Part shown: positions 17,756 through 26,183 of the stretch, piece after piece | Layout of the letters: each line of letters begins with the position of its first letter | Position numbering within the stretch: the stretch's first letter is position 1 | DNA from: Hyphomicrobiales bacterium | GTDB lineage: Bacteria; Pseudomonadota; Alphaproteobacteria; Rhizobiales; Rhizobiaceae | Assembly: GCA_900473685.1 (NCBI GenBank) | Contig: UCNE01000009.1 | Coordinates: forward strand, 62,001 to 126,000 | Length of the DNA: 64,000 nt | Direction of reading: 5' to 3' | Position numbers and translations under genes: made by a program | Notes under the pieces: model-generated | Databases searched by the model: none | Told to the model about the DNA's origin: nothing | Seen by the model: only the letters and a program-made list of their open reading frames with translations

Positions 17756-18706
17756 ATGCGTAAAGGACTATTGGGCGCTGCAGCCGTCGCCATGATGGCG
17801 CTGACCGGCGTGGCCCACGCGGAAGACAAGAAGGTCACGATCGGCGTTTCGATCCCGGCCGCCGACCATGGCTGGACCTCGGGCGTCGTGTTCCACGCCG
17901 AACGCGTCGCCAAGCTTCTGATGTCGCAGCATCCGGGCCTCAACGTCATCGTCAAGACGTCGCCGGATCCGGCAAGCCAGGCCAATGCCGTGCAGGACCT
18001 TGAGACCCAGGGTATCGACGCGCTGGTCATCCTGCCGTCCGACCCGGATCCGCTGGTCAACGCCATCAAGGAAGTCAAGAGCAAGGGCACGTTCGTCGCC
18101 ATCGTCGACCGTGCGCCGTCGGTCAACGACAACACGGTTCGCGACCTCTATGTGGCCGGCAACAACCCGGCACTGGGCCAGACGGCCGGCGAATACATCA
18201 AGGCAACGACGCCGGACGCTGAAGTCGTCATCATCCGCGGCCTGCCGATCCCGATCGACCAGCAGCGCCAGGACGGCTTCGACAAGGGCATCGAAGGTTC
18301 CAACGTCAAGGTTCTCGACCGCCAGTTCGGCAACTGGAACCGCGACGACGCCTTCAAGGTCATGCAGGACTACCTGACCAAGTATCCGAAGATCGACGTG
18401 GTCTGGTGCCAGGACGACGACATGGCTGTCGGCGTGCTGCAGGCCATCGACCAGGCCAAGCGCACTGACATTCAGTATGTCGTGGCCGGTGCCGGTTCAA
18501 AGGACATGATCAAGAAGGTCATGGACGGCGACAAGATGATCCCGGTCGACGTGCTCTATCCGCCGGCAATGGTTGGTACCGCGCTCGAAATGACCGTTGC
18601 CAACTTCTATGGCCAGGTTCCAGTTCGCGGCGTCTACACGATCGACGCAACGCTCGTGACCAAGGGCAATGCCAAGGATTTCTACTTCCCCGATTCACCG
18701 TTCTGA
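17756..18706 (+). CDS. Periplasmic sugar-binding protein (CUT2 type)
   Basis: A 316-aa protein with a cleavable Sec signal peptide (MRKGLLGAAAVAMMALTGVAHA, cut before EDKK). The mature protein has the two-lobed type I binding fold, starting VTIGVSIPAADHGWTSGV; the motif DPASQANAVQDLETQGIDALVILPSDPDPL is typical of ribose/xylose/inositol-type binders. It captures the substrate for the ATPase and permease encoded upstream. The ligand cannot be named from sequence. A strong terminator 20 bases downstream separates it from the catabolic pair. Confidence 0.93.
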   Translation: MRKGLLGAAAVAMMALTGVAHAEDKKVTIGVSIPAADHGWTSGVVFHAERVAKLLMSQHPGLNVIVKTSPDPASQANAVQDLETQGIDALVILPSDPDPLVNAIKEVKSKGTFVAIVDRAPSVNDNTVRDLYVAGNNPALGQTAGEYIKATTPDAEVVIIRGLPIPIDQQRQDGFDKGIEGSNVKVLDRQFGNWNRDDAFKVMQDYLTKYPKIDVVWCQDDDMAVGVLQAIDQAKRTDIQYVVAGAGSKDMIKKVMDGDKMIPVDVLYPPAMVGTALEMTVANFYGQVPVRGVYTIDATLVTKGNAKDFYFPDSPF

Positions 18707-18724
18707 TCGGTTAAGCCAACGACC

Positions 18725-18755
18725 GGGCGCCCGCGAAAACGGGCGCCCCTTTTTT
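18725..18755 (+). terminator. Rho-independent terminator after the sugar-binding protein gene
   Basis: A 9-bp stem GGGCGCCCG/CGGGCGCCC with a 6-base loop is followed by six T residues. It closes the ABC transcript, so the isomerase and oxidoreductase genes downstream need either read-through or their own promoter. Confidence 0.88.
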
Positions 18756-18928
18756 ATTGCCTGCAACCGCCTCGGCCTTCGCGTTCAGTTTTTTGCGGCA
18801 CGTACCTCTTGCTGCCACGCAAAGTCCGTGATTAGGTTCCGGCGCATCGGAATTCTGGCCATCCCCGCCAGCTGCCTTTATCGGAAAGAGGCGCCTTGCC
18901 CTCGATGGATGGCGTGTTAAAACACTAT

Positions 18929-18940
18929 GGAAACGTTTAC
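18929..18940. promoter_or_regulatory. LacI-type operator-like site before the isomerase gene
   Basis: GGAAACGTTTAC has a perfect AAACGTTT core and resembles the TGTAAA..TTTACA half-operators at 15010 and 15031. It lies 27 bases before the isomerase start codon. This suggests that the catabolic pair has its own promoter under the same LacI repressor. Confidence 0.5.
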
Positions 18941-18966
18941 GGTCGATAATCAGGGAGGAATCTGAC

Positions 18967-20019
18967 ATGAAGACCATCAAGGGCCCCGCGCTTTTCCTGG
19001 GACAATTTGCGGGTGATGCCGCTCCCTTTAATTCATGGGATTCGATCACCAAATGGGCGGCCGATTGCGGCTATATCGGCGTTCAGGTTCCGACCTGGGC
19101 CAGCCAGCTGATCGACCTTAAGAAGGCAGCTTCGTCGAAGGATTATTGTGACGAGTTCGCTGGCAAGGCGCGCGAGAACGGCATCGAGGTGACCGAGCTT
19201 TCGACCCACCTCCAGGGCCAGCTGGTCGCGGTCAATCCGGTTTATGACGAAGCCTTTGACGGTTTTGCTGTCCCTGAAGTGCGCGGAAACCCGAAGGCCC
19301 GGCAGGCATGGGCCGTCGAACAGGTCAAGATGGCGCTGACAGCGTCGAAGCATCTCGGCATCAAGGCGCATGCGACCTTCTCCGGCGCGCTTGCCTGGCC
19401 GTTCATGTATCCGTGGCCGCAGCGCCCGGCCGGTCTGGTCGAAACCGCTTTCGATGAGCTGGCCCGTCGCTGGAAGCCGATCCTCGACCACGCCGAAGAC
19501 TGCGGCGTCGATATCGCCTATGAGATTCACCCGGGTGAAGACCTGCATGACGGCATCACGTTCGAGATGTTCCTCGAGCGCGTCGGCAACCATCCCCGCG
19601 CCAACATGCTCTATGATCCCTCGCACTATGTTCTTCAGTGCCTGGATTATCTCGACAACATCGATATTTACCACGAGCGCATCAAGATGTTCCACGTCAA
19701 GGATGCCGAGTTCAATCCGACAGGGCGCCAGGGCGTCTATGGCGGCTATCAGGGCTGGGTCAACCGGGCCGGGCGCTTCCGCTCGCCGGGTGATGGCCAG
19801 GTCGATTTCGGCGCCGTGTTCTCGAAGCTGACGGCCAATGATTTTGATGGCTGGGCCGTGGTCGAATGGGAATGCGCGCTGAAGCATCCGGAAGACGGTG
19901 CCCGCGAAGGTGCGGAATTCGTCAAGCACCACATCATCCGCGTCACCGAAAAAGCATTCGATGATTTTGCTGACAGCGGGGCGGACGACGCGGCCAACCG
20001 GCGTATGCTGGGGCTTTAG
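18967..20019 (+). CDS. Sugar phosphate isomerase/epimerase-like TIM-barrel protein
   Basis: A 350-aa protein of the xylose-isomerase-like TIM-barrel (AP endonuclease 2) superfamily. Metal-ligand regions are visible as YEIHPGEDLHDG, NMLYDPSHYVLQ, MFHVKDAEFNPTG and VVEWECALKHP, giving the Glu/Asp/His set that binds one divalent metal. AGGGAGGA precedes the ATG. It is paired with a Gfo/Idh/MocA oxidoreductase and a CUT2 transporter. Relatives in such clusters isomerise, epimerise or eliminate oxidised (for example 3-keto) sugars or inosose derivatives. The exact reaction here is unknown. Confidence 0.85.
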   Translation: MKTIKGPALFLGQFAGDAAPFNSWDSITKWAADCGYIGVQVPTWASQLIDLKKAASSKDYCDEFAGKARENGIEVTELSTHLQGQLVAVNPVYDEAFDGFAVPEVRGNPKARQAWAVEQVKMALTASKHLGIKAHATFSGALAWPFMYPWPQRPAGLVETAFDELARRWKPILDHAEDCGVDIAYEIHPGEDLHDGITFEMFLERVGNHPRANMLYDPSHYVLQCLDYLDNIDIYHERIKMFHVKDAEFNPTGRQGVYGGYQGWVNRAGRFRSPGDGQVDFGAVFSKLTANDFDGWAVVEWECALKHPEDGAREGAEFVKHHIIRVTEKAFDDFADSGADDAANRRMLGL

Positions 20020-20023
20020 CGCC

Positions 20024-20150
20024 TCTTCTCCCCATCGGGGAGAAGGTGGCCCGAAGGGCCGGATGAGGGGGCCAAACGCTCAGAATTTGCCGAGCCTCCC
20101 CCTCATCGCCTCACTGCGTTCGGCACTTCTCCCCGCTGGGGAGAAGTGGT
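20024..20150. repeat. Rhizobial-type mosaic intergenic repeat, copy 1
   Basis: A composite of inverted repeats: CTTCTCCCC-atc-GGGGAGAAG at the left, CTTCTCCCC-gct-GGGGAGAAG at the right, and between them GGATGAGGGGG pairing with CCCCCTCATC. It looks like the mosaic repeats found between genes in many Rhizobiales genomes. It sits between the isomerase and oxidoreductase genes and would form a large RNA structure in their shared transcript. A related copy is at 61104-61218. Confidence 0.8.
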
Positions 20151-20215
20151 TGCCACCGCCGGTAGGGAAGAGAAAAATTCCCCACGAACACAAATCCAAT
20201 TAAGGGAGACACTCT

Positions 20216-21397
20216 ATGGCAATCGAAGGAACCACCGAGGTTCGGGAAAAGCGCATTCGTCTCGGCATGGTCGGCGGCGGGTCAGGGGCGTTTATCGGCG
20301 CCGTCCACCGCATGGCTGCGCGGCTTGACGATCAATTCGAGCTGGTCGCCGGCGCGTTGTCGTCGACACCGGAAAAGGCGAAGAATTCGGGCGCCGAACT
20401 TGGTCTTGACCCGGCGCGCAGCTATTCCGATTTCAAGGAAATGGCGATCCGTGAGGCCAAGCTGAAGAATGGCATCGAGGCCGTCGCTATCGTTACGCCG
20501 AACCACGTGCATTACGAGGCCGCCCGCGAATTCCTCAAGCGCGGTATCCACGTGATCTGCGACAAGCCGCTGACCTCGACGCTTGCGGATGCGAAGAAGC
20601 TGAAGAAGCTGGCCGACGAGAGCGATGCGCTGTTCGTGCTCACCCATAATTACACCGGCTATCCGATGGTCCGTGAGGCCCGCGAGATGATCGAGAATGG
20701 CGATATCGGCGCCGTCCGCTTGGTGCAGATGGAATATCCGCAGGATTGGCTGACCGAGAATATTGAGCAGTCCGGCCAGAAGCAGGCCGCATGGCGCACC
20801 GATCCGTCGAAGTCGGGGGCGGGCGGTTCTACCGGAGATATCGGCACCCACGCCTATAATCTCGGCGCTTTCGTTTCCGGCCTTGAACTGGAAGAGCTTG
20901 CCGCCGATCTCGACAGTTTCGTCGAGGGCCGGGCGCTGGATGACAACGCGCATGTGATGATGCGTTTCAAGGCAAAGAACGGCCAGCGCGCCAAGGGCAT
21001 GCTTTGGTGCAGCCAGGTTGCTCCCGGCCATGAGAACGGCCTGATGGTTCGCGTCTATGGTACCAAGGGCGGCCTGGAATGGACGCAGAAGGACCCGAAC
21101 TATCTCTGGTACACGCCGTTCGGCGAGCCCAAGCGCCTGATTACCCGTGCGGGTGCCGGCTCCGGCCCGGCCGCCGGCCGTGTGTCCCGCATCCCGTCCG
21201 GCCATCCGGAAGGCTATCTCGAAGGCTTCGCCAATATCTACACCGAAGCCGCCCGCGCCATCTTTGCCAAGCGCAAGGGTGTGGCGGTCGATCCGGCCGT
21301 TGTCTATCCGACGATCGATGATGGTATGAAAGGCATGGTGTTTGTCGATGCCTGCGTGCAGTCGTCGAAGCGCAACGGGGCCTGGATCAAGGTCTGA
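20216..21397 (+). CDS. Gfo/Idh/MocA-family NAD(P)-dependent oxidoreductase
   Basis: A 393-aa dehydrogenase. The N-terminal Rossmann fold begins at RLGMVGGGSGAFIGAVHR, and the catalytic-lysine region reads HVICDKPLTSTLADAKKL. The C-terminal alpha/beta domain has the GGSTGDIGTHAYNL segment, whose Asp and His usually act in catalysis. The family oxidises or reduces sugars, inositols or glycosides. Pairing with the isomerase-like gene and CUT2 transporter suggests the oxidation step of an undefined sugar pathway. It is separated from its partner by a mosaic repeat and ended by a terminator that overlaps the next gene's 3' end. Confidence 0.9.
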   Translation: MAIEGTTEVREKRIRLGMVGGGSGAFIGAVHRMAARLDDQFELVAGALSSTPEKAKNSGAELGLDPARSYSDFKEMAIREAKLKNGIEAVAIVTPNHVHYEAAREFLKRGIHVICDKPLTSTLADAKKLKKLADESDALFVLTHNYTGYPMVREAREMIENGDIGAVRLVQMEYPQDWLTENIEQSGQKQAAWRTDPSKSGAGGSTGDIGTHAYNLGAFVSGLELEELAADLDSFVEGRALDDNAHVMMRFKAKNGQRAKGMLWCSQVAPGHENGLMVRVYGTKGGLEWTQKDPNYLWYTPFGEPKRLITRAGAGSGPAAGRVSRIPSGHPEGYLEGFANIYTEAARAIFAKRKGVAVDPAVVYPTIDDGMKGMVFVDACVQSSKRNGAWIKV

Positions 21398-21412
21398 TCG
21401 TTTCGGACCTCA

Positions 21413-21832
21413 TCAGGCGCTATCGTGATTTTTTCGCGGTAGCGCCTGCTTTTTTGGGCCTCGTTTCGGCTTGAGCGCGGCCGCATAGGCGCGGCCTGCC
21501 CACAGGGCGAGCGTGTCGGATTCATCGATAATTTGCGCCGGAACTTCATAGTAGCTTGTGACCGTCACCGTTTCCGAACGGCTTGAATACTGGAATGGCA
21601 GTGCGCCCAATGCTTCGAAAGCCGCGCGTCCCTCGCCGTCCATTTTCAAATAAAGCGAGCCCTTCATGACGAAGCCAAACTGGACGCCGTTGGCCTTCAG
21701 CGCGGCGCCGCCAAAAAAACGCGCGACCGAAATCAACCCGACGCCGTGGATCCGCTCGGCAAAATCGAGAGCGAGATCAAGGGCCGATGTAGGCTCATGC
21801 CTGGATATCTTGCTGTGCAGGACGGGCGTCAT
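21413..21832 (-). CDS. TfoX N-terminal domain family protein
   Basis: A 139-aa protein from the ATG at 21832 (MTPVLHSKI). The core matches the TfoX_N fold: LALDFAERIHGVGLISVARFFGGAALKANGVQFGFVMKGSLYLKMD. A YYEVPAQI segment and a basic C-terminal tail follow. TfoX_N proteins are small and poorly characterised; the name comes from a competence regulator, but the role in rhizobia is unknown. It overlaps the upstream TetR gene by 38 bases in another frame, implying translational coupling. Its last codons lie within the hairpin that terminates the convergent oxidoreductase gene. Confidence 0.8.
   Translation of the reverse strand: MTPVLHSKISRHEPTSALDLALDFAERIHGVGLISVARFFGGAALKANGVQFGFVMKGSLYLKMDGEGRAAFEALGALPFQYSSRSETVTVTSYYEVPAQIIDESDTLALWAGRAYAAALKPKRGPKKQALPRKNHDSA
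21414..21455 (+). terminator. Terminator of the oxidoreductase gene, inside the TfoX-like coding end
   Basis: The 9-bp perfect stem CAGGCGCTA/TAGCGCCTG (21414-21422 with 21440-21448) is followed by CTTTTTT on the plus strand. It ends the Gfo/Idh transcript but lies entirely within the last codons of the convergent TfoX-like gene, so the same bases serve as coding sequence and terminator. Confidence 0.75.
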
Positions 21833-22409
21833 GATAGGTCTCCAATTCATGAAATTCCGCAGCAACGAGCCGCTCCAGTGCCTGTGTGTCTCTTCCTGCG
21901 CGAACAAGGACCAGAAGACCCTGATAGAGCGCAAGCAGCTTGGTTGCTGCCAAGACGGGATCCGTGCCGGCGCGCAGGCTGCCATCCTGTTGCGCCGCTG
22001 CCAACCGGTTTAGAAATACCTCGAAAAGTATGTCCATGCCTGTGCACACGTGACGATATGTCTGTTCATCACGATCAAGTTCGATTGCGGAATTCGTGAT
22101 CAGGCAGCCATGGCTTTCGCCGTTCGGTTCGTGCATCAGCGAGATGAAGAGGTCGCGCAAACCCGAAATTCCAGCGGCAGCCGGGGCAAAACGGTCGACC
22201 CGTCCGCCAAGAACCACCTTGTTGTAGTGCTCGAAGGCTGCATCGAACAATCCTGCCTTGTCGCCGAAGCTGTTGTAGATACTACCCGCCTTCAGACCTG
22301 TGGCGTCCTCAAGGTCCCGGATCGAAACCCCTCGATATCCATCGCGTCGGAAAGCCTGCATGGCGCCGGAAAGAACGGACGGTTCGTCATAGGATCGGGG
22401 TCGGGACAC
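21795..22409 (-). CDS. TetR/AcrR-family regulator
   Basis: A 204-aa protein. The DNA-binding domain is in the first 50 residues (VSIRDLEDATGLKAGSIYNSFGDKAGLFDAAF). The C-terminal part resembles the domain of QacR/YcdC-like regulators, with the common motif GCLITNSAIEL. Its stop overlaps the start of the TfoX-like gene by 38 bases, so the two form an operon. A palindrome 16 bases upstream of the start is a likely autoregulatory operator. The ligand is unknown. Confidence 0.9.
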   Translation of the reverse strand: MSRPRSYDEPSVLSGAMQAFRRDGYRGVSIRDLEDATGLKAGSIYNSFGDKAGLFDAAFEHYNKVVLGGRVDRFAPAAAGISGLRDLFISLMHEPNGESHGCLITNSAIELDRDEQTYRHVCTGMDILFEVFLNRLAAAQQDGSLRAGTDPVLAATKLLALYQGLLVLVRAGRDTQALERLVAAEFHELETYHDARPAQQDIQA

Positions 22410-22424
22410 AACAAATCTCTTTTT

Positions 22425-22452
22425 TGAATCGTCATTCTAAAATGCACATTCA
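22425..22452. promoter_or_regulatory. TetR operator candidate upstream of the TetR/TfoX operon
   Basis: TGAAT-cgt-CATT and AATG-cac-ATTCA are inverted arms around the centre CTAA, 16 bases before the TetR start. The 28-base span is normal for a TetR operator. Confidence 0.55.
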
Positions 22453-22514
22453 AAAACAGAGGTCAATCCGGCCTCTCTTCCTCATTTCTAGGGGCTGAGG
22501 TCTGTGACACAAAT

Positions 22515-22528
22515 CTGTAACGTTACAG
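22515..22528. promoter_or_regulatory. LacI-type palindrome upstream of the beta-glucosidase gene
   Basis: CTGTAACGTTACAG is a perfect 14-base palindrome with the CG centre typical of LacI-family operators, about 100 bases before the GH1 start. No LacI gene is adjacent, so a regulator encoded elsewhere would have to act on it. Confidence 0.55.
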
Positions 22529-22625
22529 TTTTGCTCTAGACGCTCTGTACAAGGCTGGCTCGCTTGGCTAAACCCGTTGCCGAACTCGAGCGCCGCTGTC
22601 TCAACGAGTGCTGATCGGAGATTTT

Positions 22626-23999
22626 ATGATTGATCCCAAGACCCTCGCCGATCGCCTCCCCGGCGATTTCATTTTCGGTGTGGCAACTGCCTCGTTCCAG
22701 ATCGAGGGTGCAACCAAGACCGATGGCCGCAAGCCGTCGATCTGGGATGCGTTTTCCAACATGCCGGGCCGGGTCTATCAGGGTCACAATGGCGATATCG
22801 CCTGCGATCACTACAACCGGCTGGATGAGGACCTTGACCTGATCCAGAGCCTCGGTGTCGAGGCCTATCGTTTCTCGATTGCCTGGCCGCGGATCATTCC
22901 GGAGGGCACCGGGCCGATCAACGAGAAGGGGCTGGATTTTTACGATCGCCTTGTCGATGGCCTGAAGCAGCGCAACATCAAGGCCTTTGCGACGTTGTAT
23001 CACTGGGACCTGCCACTGGCGCTGATGGGCGATGGCGGCTGGACGGCGCGCACGACCGCCTATGCCTACCAGCGTTATGCCAAGACGGTCATTGCCCGGC
23101 TGGGTGACCGGCTGGATGCGGTGGCGACCTTCAACGAACCCTGGTGCTCCGTCTGGCTCAGCCATCTCTACGGCATCCACGCCCCGGGCGAGCGCAATAT
23201 GGATGCGGCTCTGCATGCGCTGCATTTCACCAATCTGGCCCACGGTCTTGGCGTTTCCACCGTTCGCGAGTTACAGCCGAACCTGCCGGTCGGCATCGTT
23301 ATCAACCCGATGCATGTCTACCCCGGTAGTGACAGCGTTGAGGACAAGGCGGCGGCTGAGCGGGCCTTCGATTTCCACAACGGCGTCTTCTTCGGCCCGG
23401 TCTTCAAGGGCGAATATCCGCAAAGCTTCCTGTCGGCGCTCGGCCATCGTATGCCCACCATCGAGGATGGCGATATGGCAACGATCAGCCAGAAGACCGA
23501 CTGGTGGGGTGTCAATTACTACACGCCGATGCGCGTTTCGCATGATCCGGCCGAAGGTGCCGAATTCCCGGCGACGGTGAACGCCAAGCCGGTTAGTGAT
23601 GTGAAGACCGATATCGGCTGGGAGATCTTTCCGCAGGCGCTGGGTGACCTCATCCGCACGGTCAATGACCGCTACGCGCTGCCGGATTGCTACATCACCG
23701 AGAACGGTGCGGCCTACAACATGGGCGTCGAAAACGGCGTCGTCGATGACCAACCGCGGCTCGATTACGTTGCCGAGCATCTTGCCGTCACGGCAGATTT
23801 GATCCGGGAAGGTTATCCGATGAAGGGCTATTTCGCCTGGAGCCTGATGGATAATTTCGAATGGGCCGAAGGCTACAAGATGCGCTTCGGCATCGTCCAT
23901 GTCGATTACGATACCCAGGTCCGCACCATCAAGAAGAGCGGTCATTGGTACAAGGAACTGGCCGAGCAGTTCCCCAAAGGCAATCACAAGGCCGGTTAA
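22626..23999 (+). CDS. Beta-glucosidase, glycoside hydrolase family 1
   Basis: A 457-aa cytoplasmic enzyme with GH1 length and motifs: N-terminal DFIFGVATASFQIEG, acid/base Glu in TFNEPWCSVWL, nucleophile Glu in CYITENGAAYN, and WSLMDNFEWAEGYKMRFG near the end. It hydrolyses beta-glucosides or related plant-derived glycosides. The start at 22626 has CGGAG 5 bases upstream; an in-frame GTG at 22608 lacks this. It is a single gene with a LacI-type palindrome in its promoter, so probably sugar-inducible. Confidence 0.95.
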   Translation: MIDPKTLADRLPGDFIFGVATASFQIEGATKTDGRKPSIWDAFSNMPGRVYQGHNGDIACDHYNRLDEDLDLIQSLGVEAYRFSIAWPRIIPEGTGPINEKGLDFYDRLVDGLKQRNIKAFATLYHWDLPLALMGDGGWTARTTAYAYQRYAKTVIARLGDRLDAVATFNEPWCSVWLSHLYGIHAPGERNMDAALHALHFTNLAHGLGVSTVRELQPNLPVGIVINPMHVYPGSDSVEDKAAAERAFDFHNGVFFGPVFKGEYPQSFLSALGHRMPTIEDGDMATISQKTDWWGVNYYTPMRVSHDPAEGAEFPATVNAKPVSDVKTDIGWEIFPQALGDLIRTVNDRYALPDCYITENGAAYNMGVENGVVDDQPRLDYVAEHLAVTADLIREGYPMKGYFAWSLMDNFEWAEGYKMRFGIVHVDYDTQVRTIKKSGHWYKELAEQFPKGNHKAG

Positions 24000-24044
24000 G
24001 GCGAAACAGCCACCGTGTAACGACGGCGATGCAGCAAAGGGCCG

Positions 24045-24989
24045 TCAGCTTCCCAGGTGCCGCTCGCCGCGTTTCTTGGCGAGGTCCATCTGGCGCTGCC
24101 GCTGGCGATAGCGCTGGCGGTCTTCCTCTGTGCGGGTGTCGTGACAGTGGACGCAGGTGACGCCATGTTCGTGATGGGGTGACAGAAGGTCCTGCGGCGT
24201 CAGCGGCTGGCGGCAGGCATGGCAGAGTGTGTGTTCGCCTTCCTTCAGGCCATGCGTCACCGAGACCCGGTCGTCAAAGACGAAGCATGCGCCGTCCCAG
24301 AGGCTTTCCTCTTCCGGCATATCCTCCAGATATTTCAGGATGCCGCCCTTGAGGTGGTAGACTTCGTCGAAACCCTGCTCTTTCATGAAGGCTGTCGCCT
24401 TCTCGCAGCGGATGCCGCCGGTGCAGTACATGGCGATCTTCGGCTTGGCGGCGAGATCCGCGTTGTTCTTCACCCAGTCGGGAAATTCGCGAAAGCTCTT
24501 GGTGTTCGGATCGACCGCACCACGGAACATGCCGATCGCGGTCTCGTAATCGTTGCGGGTATCGATCACGATCGTATCTGGGTCGGAAATCAGCGCGTTC
24601 CAGTCCTTCGGTGCCACATAGGTACCGACGATCTTGTTGGGGTCGATATCCTCGACGCCCATGGTGACGATTTCCTTTTTCAGCCGGGCTTTCATGCGCA
24701 GGAACGGCATGGATGACGCCCAGCTTTCCTTGTGTTCGAGGCCTACGAATTCCGGCTGGGCGCGCAGGAAGGCGAGCACGGTCCGGATGCCGTCCTCAGG
24801 CCCGGCAATCGTGCCGTTGATGCCCTCATGCGCCAGCAGCAGCGTGCCCTTGACGCCGTTGTCATCACAAATCGCCTGCAACGGCTCGCGGAAATCGGCG
24901 AAGCGCGCGAATGCGGCGAAATGATAAAGCGCCGCCACCAGAAACTGGCCGCTGGCTTCCGGGCGAGGGGTGTGGGTCGTGTCTGTCAT
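24045..24989 (-). CDS. trhO: tRNA uridine(34) hydroxylase, rhodanese-fold (YceA-like)
   Basis: A 314-aa protein that makes 5-hydroxyuridine at position 34 of tRNA using molecular oxygen. The N-terminal acylphosphatase-like part has [14 protein letters not shown]; the central rhodanese domain has [20 protein letters not shown] and the active-site loop [14 protein letters not shown] with its catalytic Cys. A C-terminal Cys/His cluster (CHACRQPL...GVTCVHCHD) is typical of longer family members. The start at [10 protein letters not shown] is chosen because homology to the family begins just after it; the frame stays open to 25175. Confidence 0.92.
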   Translation of the reverse strand: MTDTTHTPRPEASGQFLVAALYHFAAFARFADFREPLQAICDDNGVKGTLLLAHEGINGTIAGPEDGIRTVLAFLRAQPEFVGLEHKESWASSMPFLRMKARLKKEIVTMGVEDIDPNKIVGTYVAPKDWNALISDPDTIVIDTRNDYETAIGMFRGAVDPNTKSFREFPDWVKNNADLAAKPKIAMYCTGGIRCEKATAFMKEQGFDEVYHLKGGILKYLEDMPEEESLWDGACFVFDDRVSVTHGLKEGEHTLCHACRQPLTPQDLLSPHHEHGVTCVHCHDTRTEEDRQRYRQRQRQMDLAKKRGERHLGS

Positions 24990-25054
24990 GCGGCGTGAAA
25001 TACAGCTTTCCGGCCGCGCACGCAATCGTGGTGTGCGGCCGGTATGGAAGGTGG

Positions 25055-25414
25055 TCAGGCGGCTTGCGGTGTGAACACCCGCAGGCGATGGCCGTCCGGA
25101 TCGGCGCAGGTGAACGTATAATCGCTGTCTGACGCGATCGGCTCCTGAAGGATCGTCACACCTTTCCGGCGCCATTCCTCGTGAAGCGCATCGACGCCCT
25201 CACGGCCGGCAACGAAGATCGGCAGCTCGGCGTCGTTGGTATTCACGGCGGCCGGCAGCCTCTTCCTCTTTGCCAGACCGAGTTTCAAGGCGTCGTTCAT
25301 CAGGACGACCGCATAGGTCGGTGACAGCTCCAGCGGCAGCGCACCGAACATCGCCATGTAGAAAACGGCGCTCTCGGCCGGGCTGTCGACGGACAGAACA
25401 AAGTCGGTTTTCAT
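25055..25414 (-). CDS. VOC-superfamily (glyoxalase/bleomycin-resistance-like) protein
   Basis: A 119-aa protein with one vicinal-oxygen-chelate domain: [23 protein letters not shown] at the start, a central strand (LKLGLAKR) and the C-terminal [15 protein letters not shown] typical of the fold. The enzymatic role, if any, is unknown; many such proteins bind small electrophiles or drugs. It lies downstream of a YafY-type regulator on the same strand, and its promoter carries the same TGGCAGTA-type operator as the regulator's promoter, so control by that protein is likely. Confidence 0.85.
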   Translation of the reverse strand: MKTDFVLSVDSPAESAVFYMAMFGALPLELSPTYAVVLMNDALKLGLAKRKRLPAAVNTNDAELPIFVAGREGVDALHEEWRRKGVTILQEPIASDSDYTFTCADPDGHRLRVFTPQAA

Positions 25415-25458
25415 GGCAGTCTCCTCTCGGTGGGTCCGGAGACGTTTCTATTCCGTTC

Positions 25459-25479
25459 TGCTGTCAATTTATGGCAGTA
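25459..25479. promoter_or_regulatory. YafY-type operator candidate before the VOC gene
   Basis: CTGTCA-attta-TGGCAG (with outer GC..TA bases) keeps the 5-base spacer and one perfect half-site, TGGCAGTA, of the palindrome at 26184-26206. It lies 45 bases before the VOC start codon. Confidence 0.55.
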
Positions 25480-25482
25480 GGC

Positions 25483-26175
25483 TCACATGTCCTGGGGGAC
25501 CTTGTGGGTGTTTCGCCATTCCGCCAGCAGCCGGTCGCGCCGGCGAGGAATGCGGATGCCGGTCACGGTCATGGTGGTAAAGCGGTCGGTGCGGAAATGA
25601 CGGAAGTCACTACGCAGCTCGCACCAGGCTGCCAGCACGCGGGTTTCCTCGAAATAAGCCAGCGCAAAAGGCCAGATACGCCGCGTCGTCGGTTGTCCGT
25701 TGACATCGGCATAGTCGATGTCGATCTTCATGCCCAAGCGGATGGCCTCGCGAATGGCTGGAAAATCGATGGTTCCGAGCCGCAGATCGCGCGTGTTGTA
25801 GACGAGCAGCGAATTCGTCTCCAGTTCATGACGCAGATCGGCGGGCAGCACGGCGGCGATCTTTGTCAGGGCGTTGCGGGCGGCGTCCTTCAATTCGTCG
25901 TCGGTCCGCGCCGCCACCCAGCGTGCGCCGAGCACCAGTGCCTCGATCTCCTGCTCGCTGAGCATCATCGGCGGCATCAGGAAGCCGGGCTTGAGCACGT
26001 AACCGAAGCCGGGCGCGCCTTGGATGTCGGCACCCTGCGCCTGCAACGTGGCGATGTCGCGGTAGAGCGTGCGGATGCTGATGCCCATGCGCTGCGCCAG
26101 CGCACTGCCGCTGACCGGCCGGCGATAGGTGCGCAGAAGTTGGATGAGATCGAGAAGGCGGGTGGAACGGGACAT
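25483..26175 (-). CDS. YafY/WYL-family transcriptional regulator
   Basis: A 230-aa protein. The first ~60 residues form an HTH_11 winged helix (LLRTYRRPVSGSALAQRMGISIRTLYRDIATLQAQGADIQG), typical of YafY-like repressors. The C-terminal part is a WYL-like domain, but the WYL triplet itself is replaced (EETRVLAAWCELRSDFRHFRTDRF). WYL domains are thought to sense ligands or nucleic acids. A perfect palindrome sits immediately before the start and a matching site before the VOC gene 70 bases downstream, suggesting autoregulation plus control of that gene. Confidence 0.9.
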   Translation of the reverse strand: MSRSTRLLDLIQLLRTYRRPVSGSALAQRMGISIRTLYRDIATLQAQGADIQGAPGFGYVLKPGFLMPPMMLSEQEIEALVLGARWVAARTDDELKDAARNALTKIAAVLPADLRHELETNSLLVYNTRDLRLGTIDFPAIREAIRLGMKIDIDYADVNGQPTTRRIWPFALAYFEETRVLAAWCELRSDFRHFRTDRFTTMTVTGIRIPRRRDRLLAEWRNTHKVPQDM

Positions 26176-26183
26176 GGCCGATC

